The notes under the pieces: model-generated | What the model saw: only the letters and a program-made list of their open reading frames with translations | What the model was told of the DNA's origin: nothing | Database searches by the model: none | Shown here: positions 38,331-44,344 of the stretch, one piece after another | How positions within the stretch are numbered: the first letter of the stretch is position 1 | How the letters are laid out: each line of letters opens with the position of its first letter | Translations under genes and position numbers: made by a program | Assembly (NCBI RefSeq): GCF_020025155.1 | Contig: NZ_CP073751.1 | Coordinates: 2,457,167 to 2,521,166, forward strand | Length of the DNA: 64,000 bases | Reading direction: 5' to 3' | Source: Halopseudomonas nanhaiensis | Lineage (GTDB): Bacteria > Pseudomonadota > Gammaproteobacteria > Pseudomonadales > Pseudomonadaceae

Positions 38331-38840
38331 CTACCCATCGAATACGCCGTTGTACTCAGCCATGTGTTTTACGGGTTGGCCTGTTTTTAAATTGATAGGA
38401 TTAAATTGAAAATCTTCTTCGACGACAAAGGCTGGAACAGAGAGCTCTGAGCCCCCGGCTTTTTGCCAACAACTTGCAAGCCACTTTGCTGCAAGCAGAT
38501 TTTCGGCGTCGTATTTTTCATACACGGAGTCCATGCAAGAGTCTTGATCACTCTCATTTTCTAGCTCAAGACAATCGCATATAGCATCTTCTCTGGATAC
38601 ATACTCCTCATCATCGATGAGGGCACCAATTTTGGTTAACAGCTCAAAGGGTTTAATGCCTTTGGCAGAGCCTTGAAACCTATTTAGGAAATAAACCCTA
38701 AACGGTACGCTAGGTAAAGATTCTCTGAATACCATTACCTGAATACACCTAACACCATCAGGCAAACCTCTAGAGATCAGCTCCTGTAGCTCAGAAATCA
38801 ACGCATCAGTGTGCTTGTCAAAAAACGGCTCGATATTCAT
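38331..38840 (-). CDS. Cassette 3 gene: acidic protein of unknown function
   Basis: Protein of 169 residues counted from the ATG at 38840 (a second ATG two codons upstream at 38846 overlaps the attC). Soluble and acidic, with no signal peptide or membrane segment. It opens with FFDKHTDALISELQELI. A cysteine cluster, CDCLELENESDQDSC, lies near residue 90. It ends in ...KHMAEYNGVFDG. I do not recognise the family. The composition is AT-rich relative to the chromosome. Many cassette-borne proteins of this kind remain uncharacterised; an immunity-type role is possible but not supported. Confidence 0.65.
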   Translation of the reverse strand: MNIEPFFDKHTDALISELQELISRGLPDGVRCIQVMVFRESLPSVPFRVYFLNRFQGSAKGIKPFELLTKIGALIDDEEYVSREDAICDCLELENESDQDSCMDSVYEKYDAENLLAAKWLASCWQKAGGSELSVPAFVVEEDFQFNPINLKTGQPVKHMAEYNGVFDG

Positions 38841-38844
38841 ATAC

Positions 38845-38930
38845 ATTTAACGACAAGCTAAGCGGCGCCCTGAGAAGGGCGTCCGGTGGAGGGCCGAAGG
38901 CCCGCAACGTGATTGAGCTATTTGTTAAAA
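38845..38930 (-). repeat. attC site of cassette 2
   Basis: Cores TTTAACGAC (38847-38855) and TTGTTA (38922-38927) are inverted, with arms AGCTAAGCGGC and GAGCTATTTG nearby. The interior holds a GC-rich hairpin (GAGGGCC...GGCCCGC). The stop of the next gene lies inside the right core, as expected. Confidence 0.72.
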
Positions 38931-39212
38931 ACCAACTAACAAGACGCACGCAAATGTGGCAATCGCAAGCCCCCACCAAGCCGTCCGAAGCTTAAGCCAC
39001 TTCGTAATCAATGGGTCCTGAAACTCTTCATATTTGCTGCGCGCTTCAGCCCAAAATTTTGAGACATTGAACATCGACCATATGGGCTCAGAGTTCATCC
39101 GGTAGCCAAGTTCTCGGAAGCGCCTCTTGATCTTTCCTGCTAGCACCGGAAATAGAAGTTGGACAGCGCAGAGGAACAGGAATAAGTTGAATATCAGCTC
39201 GGTTTTTTCCAT
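38925..39212 (-). CDS. Cassette 2 gene: two-helix membrane protein of unknown function
   Basis: Protein of 95 residues with hydrophobic helices near both ends (LIFNLFLFLCAVQLLFPVLA and WWGLAIATFACVLLVG). A basic and aromatic middle section contains SMFNVSKFWAEARSKY. No family is recognised. The TAA stop (38925-38927) lies within the attC core GTTA, a sign of a genuine cassette gene. Confidence 0.65.
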   Translation of the reverse strand: MEKTELIFNLFLFLCAVQLLFPVLAGKIKRRFRELGYRMNSEPIWSMFNVSKFWAEARSKYEEFQDPLITKWLKLRTAWWGLAIATFACVLLVGF

Positions 39213-39216
39213 GGTT

Positions 39217-39287
39217 TTTTAACGCCCGCAGCACGCGCAAAATTGTAGCGCAGCGGAAATTTTGTCCCTGTGCCTGCGATTGTTAAC
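39217..39287 (-). repeat. attC site of cassette 1
   Basis: Cores TTTAACGCC (39218-39226) and TTGTTAACC (39280-39288) bound an imperfect palindrome with AT-rich arms (GCAAAATTG and AAATTTTGT). Its sequence TTGTAGCGCAGCGG is also found, with changes, in the cassette 6 attC. Confidence 0.75.
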
Positions 39288-39585
39288 CATGTGGATCACC
39301 CGTCAGCTCATAACGGTCGATGTAATGCTCAGCGCTATAAGCCGTACCGGTTTCTATTAGTTTTGCTGTATCGCGCTCGACAATGACGGGGGCGTTTCCG
39401 GCCATGGCATACTGTATATCCCCTGTCTCGCTCCATTTTTTAGAGGTATAAAAGAATACCCAACCCCAAGACTTTTCTATGGTTGCGCTATCGACTATCA
39501 CAATCTCATCGTCAGGAGTCAACCATTCATGCGGGCCACATACCTGCCTGGATACCAACTCTTCAGCTTGCTCTCTAGTGATCAT
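39283..39585 (-). CDS. Cassette 1 gene: Imm35/YrhB-like immunity protein
   Basis: Protein of 100 residues with features of the Imm35/YrhB family. These are WGWVFFYTSKKWSETGDIQY, GNAPVIVERDTAKLIETGTA and EHYIDRYELTGDPHG. Imm35-type proteins protect against polymorphic toxins, but no toxin gene lies nearby, so this is an orphan immunity gene. It is the first cassette next to the attI-like core and so the one best placed for expression. The TAA lies inside the attC core. Family call is by pattern only. Confidence 0.72.
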   Translation of the reverse strand: MITREQAEELVSRQVCGPHEWLTPDDEIVIVDSATIEKSWGWVFFYTSKKWSETGDIQYAMAGNAPVIVERDTAKLIETGTAYSAEHYIDRYELTGDPHG

Positions 39586-39595
39586 GGCTATGAAT

Positions 39596-39735
39596 GCTTA
39601 ACAGTGATTAGATGGAATTCCATCATATTGCATATTGGTTGCTTCTCGATAACTCCACCCTCCCGGCAATGAGGGCTCATCCAAAAAGCACTCGAATCAA
39701 CGACCTATCGACCGCGTCACACCATTGGCCGTAAT
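39596..39735 (-). other. attI-like recombination region of the integron
   Basis: On the minus strand the core GTTAAGC (39602-39596) stands directly before the first cassette gene, with the integrase gene divergent on the other side. This is where attI should be. The boundary towards the integrase is a guess. A cassette promoter should lie here or in intI; I could not identify one with confidence. Confidence 0.6.
39611..39624. repeat. Perfect 14-bp palindrome in the attI region
   Basis: GATGGAATTCCATC is its own reverse complement and sits 9 bases from the attI core. It could be a protein site or a fortuitous match. Confidence 0.4.
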
Positions 39736-39738
39736 CGC

Positions 39739-39765
39739 TTGACTTCCACATTTTCTGATTTTAAT
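39739..39765 (+). promoter_or_regulatory. Predicted promoter of the integron integrase gene
   Basis: TTGACT (39739-39744) and TTTAAT (39760-39765) are spaced by 15 bases and lie directly upstream of the LexA box, 34 bases before the start codon. The spacing is short but both hexamers are close to consensus. Confidence 0.45.
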
Positions 39766-39769
39766 ACTA

Positions 39770-39785
39770 CTGTACGTCCATACAG
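39770..39785. promoter_or_regulatory. LexA (SOS) box of the integrase gene
   Basis: CTGTACGTCCATACAG matches the gammaproteobacterial LexA site CTGT-N8-ACAG exactly. It lies between the predicted -10 and the intI ATG at 39799. SOS control of intI genes is established for integrons. Confidence 0.85.
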
Positions 39786-39798
39786 CAGAGGATTCGGT

Positions 39799-40764
39799 AT
39801 GAGCCAACCCTCTTCCGCGCCGCGCCTGCAGGAGCAGTTTCGTGGGGTGATCCGTCTGCATCACTACAGCATCCGCACCGAGATGTCGTATTGGTACTGG
39901 ATTCGCTATTTCATTCGCTTGCACAAAATGCGCCATCCGGTGGAGATGGGCCCGAGCTAGGTGAATGCATTTCTCACCTGGCTTGCGGTCGAGCGCCACG
40001 TGGCAGCGGCGACGCAGAACCAGGCGTTGAACGCCATTGTGTTTCTCTACGCTCGGGTGCTGGAGACACCGCTCGGGGAGATCGGCGATGTGGTTCGGGT
40101 GAAACGTCCCGGTCGCATTCCCACCGTGTTTACCCATGCCGAAGCGATGGAGGTCATCGGGCTGCTGCACGAGCCGTATCGGCTTTTGGCATCGCTTATG
40201 TACGGCGCCGGCTTGCGCGTGGTTGAAGCTGCGCGGCTCCGGGTAAAGGACCTGGACTTCGACCGCAACGTGATCACGGTACGCGACGGCAAGGGTGCAA
40301 AGGACCGGACCACGCTCTTGCCCACCGCCTTGATCGTTCCTCTGCAACGGCACACGGAGTCGATTCACTACGAATGGAGGCATCAGCAGCAGCTCTACAG
40401 GTCCCCGGTCAGCCTTCCCTTTGCGCTCAAGCGCAAATGCCCCAACGCAGGCATGTCCTTCGAATGGCAGTGGTTGTTCACCTCTCGCGGCGTGTGCCTT
40501 GATGCCGATGGGGAAATGGTCCGCCATCATGTGCATGCGAGCTCTGTTCAAAAGGCTGTGCGGGCGGCTGTGCGGAGATCCTCGGTGACCAAGCCCGCTA
40601 GCTGCCATACATTCCGCCATACCTTTGCCACCGAGTTGCTCAAGCGCGGCAGTGACATTCGTACCGTACAAACGCTTCTGGGCCATTCGGATGTACGCAC
40701 CACACAGATCTATACCCATGTGCTCGGTCAGGCCTTCGCCGGGGTACAGAGCCCGCTGGGCTGA
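39799..40764 (+). pseudogene. intI: Integron integrase IntI interrupted by an amber codon
   Basis: Tyrosine recombinase of integrons, 321 codons plus stop if the in-frame TAG at codon 54 (39958-39960, between ...EMGPS and VNAFLTWL) is read through. Everything downstream is intact. Visible are the catalytic Arg in GAGLRVVEAARLRVKDLDF, the HxxR box HTFRHTFATELL, LGHSDVRTT with His, and the Tyr in IYTHVL. The IntI-specific insert around CPNAGMSFEWQWLF is also present. A GTG directly after the TAG could restart translation, but that product lacks the first part of the core-binding domain and is probably inactive. The other integron signs (LexA box, attI-like core, attC array) are in place. The family call is firm; inactivation is an inference. 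Confidence 0.88.
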
Positions 40765-40975
40765 CTGGCGTCAGACATGCTACCGCCCTACCCTGCGCTG
40801 ACGGGCATCGCGAACATCCGTAAATTTGGCTGGGGAAGGAAACGGCTGTCCGTGCCGTGAGGCGGGTATGTCGAAGGCGTCCCTGGCCTGTGATCGAGCA
40901 TATTACAGCGCTACGGCTTTTCCAATTGCCAACCCAATCACCTATTCGGGTGGCAGATACCATTGCCTGTTAGCC

Positions 40976-41956
40976 TCAGCTGGCCGGTGGCGGCGGGGCT
41001 TCAGCGACGCGCCGCAAGCGGCGGTTGCGCAGGTTCTGGATCAGGCTCGGCGCCAGTGCGATCAGCGCTGATCCGCTGACGACCAGCAGCGCGCCGAGAT
41101 AGGCCAGACTGTTGAGCAGCTCCGGTTTTACCACGCCCGGCCAGATCATCGCGCCCAGCGCGACCATGCTGAAGGTGAACAAGGGCGTCGTCGCGATGGT
41201 AGCGCTGACGCGCGATGCTTCCCAGTGAGCGAGTGCTTCGGCAAAAGCGCCGTAGGCGACCAATGTGTTGAGGCAGCAGCCGACGAGGAACCAGCCTTGC
41301 AATGGGGTCAGCTCGAGCACCTGGAGCGGCGAGGCCAGCGGAAACAGCAGCACCGAGCACGCAAGGTAGATCACCATCATGACAGTGACCGACGACCAGA
41401 TGCTCAGCAGTTGCTTCTGCGCCAGGCCATACAGCGCCCAGGTGAACGCGGCCGCCAGGGTGATCAGGATGCCGAGGGTGTAGTCGGTGAGCTGGGTAAA
41501 GAGTTCTTCCAGGCGCTGGTTGAAGAACAGCCCGAAGCCGACCAGCAGTGTGAGCAGGCCGATCAACTGGCCAATGCCGAAGCGTTCGCGGAACACCAGC
41601 ATGCTGCCGAGCATGAGCATGATCGGCGCGGTCTGGATCATCAGCTGCATGGTGCCGGGCGTCAGGCGGTTCAGCGCCATCAGGTACAGCACGTAATTGC
41701 AGGCCAGCCCGAGGATGGCCACGACCAGCAGCCAGCGGTTGGTGGTCGACAGCGCACGAACCGAGGGCAGCTTGCCGCGGGCGGCGAGCCAGATGAACAG
41801 CACGATGCCTGCACTGAACAAGCGGTACCAGGTAACCGTGTACGGGTCCATGCCGCTGAGTACTTCCTTGAGCATGATCGGGAGTACGCCCCAGAGCATG
41901 GTGGTGGTCAGCGCCAGCAGGAAACCGTAAACCCAGCGGCCGGAAGTGATATGCAT
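40976..41956 (-). CDS. EamA/DMT-family transporter (RarD-like)
   Basis: Inner-membrane permease of 326 residues with two EamA repeats and about ten helices. The first half has VYGFLLALTTTMLWGVLPIML and TVTWYRLFSAGIVLF. The second has TLGILITLAAAFTWALYGLAQK and ATTPLFTFSMVALGAMIWPG. Drug/metabolite exporters of this group move amino acids or other small metabolites; the substrate is unknown. The ATG at 41956 is chosen because the first helix begins just after it; the upstream 66 codons are Pro/Arg-rich and unlikely to be translated. Confidence 0.88.
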   Translation of the reverse strand: MHITSGRWVYGFLLALTTTMLWGVLPIMLKEVLSGMDPYTVTWYRLFSAGIVLFIWLAARGKLPSVRALSTTNRWLLVVAILGLACNYVLYLMALNRLTPGTMQLMIQTAPIMLMLGSMLVFRERFGIGQLIGLLTLLVGFGLFFNQRLEELFTQLTDYTLGILITLAAAFTWALYGLAQKQLLSIWSSVTVMMVIYLACSVLLFPLASPLQVLELTPLQGWFLVGCCLNTLVAYGAFAEALAHWEASRVSATIATTPLFTFSMVALGAMIWPGVVKPELLNSLAYLGALLVVSGSALIALAPSLIQNLRNRRLRRVAEAPPPPAS

Positions 41957-42102
41957 GGAGGGACTCGAGGGAAGAGGTGTGTCGGACTGCACTATTGTAG
42001 GGCTCGGATGGGGGTGTCGATAGGCACAGATGAGGCGGCGGTGACGGGGGGAACTGTATTGGTGAGCTTGGGCAACGGGGCCGGCTGGCCTGGGGTTTTG
42101 AT

Positions 42103-42241
42103 GTAGGAGCGCATCTGGGCGCGAAGGGTTGCGTGCATTCTTCTTCGCGGTCATGCCCGCTCCTACGGGGAGAGAGAGCGGAGAGATTCTGGGTGCAAAG
42201 GGGCTGCGTGCATGCTTCTTCGCGGCCAGGTCCGCTCCTAC
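42103..42241. repeat. Pair of REP-like palindromic repeats
   Basis: Two related units end in TTCGCGG-CATGCCCGCTCCTAC type (42144-42166) and TTCGCGGCCAGGTCCGCTCCTAC type (42219-42241). Both are preceded by GCTGCGTGCAT-type text. The opposite end carries GTAGGAGCG (42103-42111), the inverse of CGCTCCTAC. GTAGGAGCG/CGCTCCTAC with CGCGGxxATG is the Pseudomonas REP signature. Confidence 0.78.
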
Positions 42242-42275
42242 AGCGGGTAAAGGAAGCGGTGATGCGTCAGGACAT

Positions 42276-42307
42276 AAAAAAGCCGCCGGCCCTTGCGGGG
42301 CGGCGGC
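42276..42307 (-). terminator. Strong intrinsic terminator facing leftwards
   Basis: On the minus strand GCCGCCG (42307-42301) pairs with CGGCGGC (42288-42282), with an inner CCC/GGG extension, and is followed by six T residues (42281-42276). It lies 143 bases beyond the HPP-gene stop, so it may end that transcript or an unannotated short RNA. Confidence 0.75.
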
Positions 42308-42449
42308 GAACGAGAGCTCTGGAGCCGCTATCGGGGGAGCTGCACGTTGACCATGCCAGCGTCGCCAGCACGCTCTGATGCTCCTAGACCATGCCCGTAG
42401 TCTCCGCCTCGGTCACCCCTGCGGCCATACGACCTATGTATGATCGGGG

Positions 42450-43412
42450 TTAGACCTTGGTTGCAGGCTGCTCTGCAGGTGCCTTCGGCGGGATGCGATG
42501 CCAGCCGTTTTCGGTCTGCTCGACCTGATAACGAGCCCAGCGCAGGAATTCCGTGGTCTTGGCGATGCCGTTGCCGCCCTCGCCCTTGCCCTTGACTATT
42601 CTATAGCGCACCCGGCCCGCGCGCCCCGGCCGGGTATGGACAATCTGCGTGAGTTGCCGCACCGACCAGTTCTCACCCGGCAGGCCGTTGCTGTAGAAGG
42701 CCTCCTCGAACAGGTCGCGATCATTCAGGCCCTCAGCGCGGGCATGCTTGCCGGCTAGGTCCATCACCTTGAGCAGATCGTCGAATTCGATATCGGTGTA
42801 GAGGTTCATCTGCTTGAGGGCGTGCTGGAAGTCCTCCGGCGCGATACCCGGCGCCCGGCTGACCTCGAAGCGCGATAGCGCCAGCGGATACCGCCGCCAC
42901 GCGAAAAGACCGTTGAACAGCATGCCTGCGGCGATGATCACCGCTGCATCGAGCAGAATTGGGTAGAACACGAAGCCAAAACCGGACGACTCGATCGCGG
43001 GACCACCGAGGACCGCAATCATCGCCGTCGCGCCACCGGGTGGGTGCAGGCAGCGGGCGTACATCATCAGCACGATGCTGCCGCCAACTGCCAGCGCAGC
43101 GACCCAGGGCCCAGGCGGCAACCAGAGCAGGCACGCGACACCGAAGGCGGCAGACACCACATGCCCGCCAATGACGGACCAGGGCTGGGAGAGCACGCCG
43201 TGTGGCATGGCAAACACCAGCACGGCGCTCGCACCCATTGACCCGGTCACCCAGAGGGCGCCTTCACCTGCCAGCCCCAGGTGCGTCACCCAGTAAACCA
43301 GCAGCAGCGACAGCGTGGCGCCAACCGCGGAGATGAGCTTTTCCTGGTGCGAGGTGTTATCGGGGCGCCAGCCCATGAACCGCAACGCCCTTGCCCACCA
43401 TTTACGCGCCAT
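42450..43412 (-). CDS. HPP-family integral membrane protein
   Basis: Protein of 320 residues with a four-helix HPP domain. It has LISAVGATLSLLLVYWVTH, GSMGASAVLVFAMPHGVLSQPWSVIGGH and the name-giving CLHPPGGATAMIAVLGG. A soluble C-terminal part of about 130 residues is rich in charged residues. HPP proteins have been linked to nitrite transport in plastids and cyanobacteria; the bacterial role is open. The ATG at 43412 follows GGAGG. The soluble tail is longer than in minimal HPP proteins. Confidence 0.87.
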   Translation of the reverse strand: MARKWWARALRFMGWRPDNTSHQEKLISAVGATLSLLLVYWVTHLGLAGEGALWVTGSMGASAVLVFAMPHGVLSQPWSVIGGHVVSAAFGVACLLWLPPGPWVAALAVGGSIVLMMYARCLHPPGGATAMIAVLGGPAIESSGFGFVFYPILLDAAVIIAAGMLFNGLFAWRRYPLALSRFEVSRAPGIAPEDFQHALKQMNLYTDIEFDDLLKVMDLAGKHARAEGLNDRDLFEEAFYSNGLPGENWSVRQLTQIVHTRPGRAGRVRYRIVKGKGEGGNGIAKTTEFLRWARYQVEQTENGWHRIPPKAPAEQPATKV

Positions 43413-43520
43413 CACGCCTCCGCTGCCGAAAAGTGATGATGATACCGCTGAAACCCACCGCAGCAGTACCGCTTGCACGAACTGCTACGCTCACTGGACG
43501 CTCATAAACGGACTGTACCC

Positions 43521-43859
43521 ATGGCCCTCGCCGACGACACCCTTGAACAGAACGCGCTGCGACCACTGGATCGCGACGAAATCAGAACGCTGCTTGGCGA
43601 ACTGCCCGGTTGGCAACTCGTCGAGACCGAAGGCGTGGCGCGACTGGTGCGCACGTACACCTTCGCCGACTTCGCCGGGGCGCTGGGGTTCACCAACCGC
43701 GTTGGCGAGCTCGCCGAGACCCACGACCACCATCCTGCCTTGCTGACTGAATGGGGCAAGGTAACCGTATCCTGGTGGACGCATTCCAGAGGCGGCGTGC
43801 TGCGCAACGATGCGATCATGGCGGCGCGAACAGATCGGCTTCACGGCCCGCAGCCCTGA
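43521..43859 (+). CDS. phhB: Pterin-4a-carbinolamine dehydratase
   Basis: Enzyme of 112 residues that recycles tetrahydrobiopterin-type cofactor after phenylalanine hydroxylation. The signature HDHHPALLTEWGKVTVSWWTH includes the paired His active site. It is usually next to phhA in Pseudomonas, but phhA is not seen here. The ATG at 43521 is preferred to an upstream start at 43473. It is divergent from the HPP gene. Confidence 0.92.
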   Translation: MALADDTLEQNALRPLDRDEIRTLLGELPGWQLVETEGVARLVRTYTFADFAGALGFTNRVGELAETHDHHPALLTEWGKVTVSWWTHSRGGVLRNDAIMAARTDRLHGPQP

Positions 43860-43921
43860 CTGCCCGCGCATGCCAGCCAAAGGCCATCCGTGGATTTGTC
43901 CCCGTCGTTGTTCGATAATCG

Positions 43922-43977
43922 CCGCGACCACTGCAGCGTCACGGCGTCGTCATAGTGGATGGCGACAATGGTCGCGG
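43922..43977. repeat. Spaced 9-bp inverted repeat after phhB
   Basis: CCGCGACCA (43922-43930) and TGGTCGCGG (43969-43977) are exact inverted copies 38 bases apart. Could form a looped hairpin downstream of phhB; no U-tract follows. Confidence 0.35.
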
Positions 43978-44141
43978 TCGTTGTAGCCAATTCATCTAAT
44001 AGATCGTCCGAATGACATCTACGATGATGGAACGGATCTGTGGCAGCTGACTCCCACGCTATACCTGGGCGTTATGCGTTCATCCGGATTGAGAGGCACC
44101 GGGTTGGTGTCTGAAGGATGATTTGACGGACTGGATGTGCC

Positions 44142-44160
44142 GGCGGCTGAGCAAGCCGCC
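44142..44160 (+). promoter_or_regulatory. Hairpin in the leader of the small membrane peptide
   Basis: GGCGGCT (44142-44148) and AGCCGCC (44154-44160) form a 7-bp stem with loop GAGCA, 25 bases before the ATG at 44186. An AC-rich single-stranded stretch follows. It may be a 5'-UTR structural element. Confidence 0.35.
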
Positions 44161-44185
44161 CCAAACAAGAACAACAAGGTACGTT

Positions 44186-44275
44186 ATGAAACGATTCCCG
44201 AAAGCCAAATGGTCGACGGTGGCGCTGGTATTTCTCGCAACCTGGCTGCTGCTCATTCTTCCCAACATGAGCTGA
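44186..44275 (+). CDS. Small single-helix membrane peptide (29 residues)
   Basis: A 29-codon frame begins MKRFPKAK and continues into one hydrophobic helix (STVALVFLATWLLLILP), ending at TGA. The arrangement, a basic N-terminus then a single helix, is typical of small inner-membrane proteins. AAGG lies 8 bases upstream of the ATG and a hairpin lies before that. It precedes mnmC by 69 bases on the same strand. I recognise no family. Supported only by the ribosome site and composition. Confidence 0.5.
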   Translation: MKRFPKAKWSTVALVFLATWLLLILPNMS

Positions 44276-44344
44276 TTCTCCGCGGTACGTTGACGCCGGC
44301 AGTTGGCGTTACAATAAGCGCCGATCGATTTCGGCGGAGCCGCT

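Larger units (their letters stand above)
41957..42449. other. Intergenic stretch holding REP repeats and a terminator
   Basis: This 493-base gap between the EamA gene and the HPP gene contains no convincing coding sequence. It holds a pair of REP-like repeats (42103-42241) and an intrinsic terminator facing the minus strand (42276-42307). The 140 bases between the terminator and the HPP stop have only a short minus-strand open frame that I did not accept as a gene. Confidence 0.7.
43860..44185. other. Intergenic region upstream of the small membrane peptide
   Basis: This 326-base gap holds no convincing gene. It contains a 9-bp inverted repeat (43922-43977), a 7-bp hairpin (44142-44160) close to the peptide start, and no clear sigma-70 promoter. 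Several short open frames on both strands have no family features. Confidence 0.6.

Noticed and set aside
42307..42449. Short minus-strand open frame ending ...VNVQLPR before the terminator
   Set aside because: No start codon with a ribosome site and no recognised family; left as non-coding.
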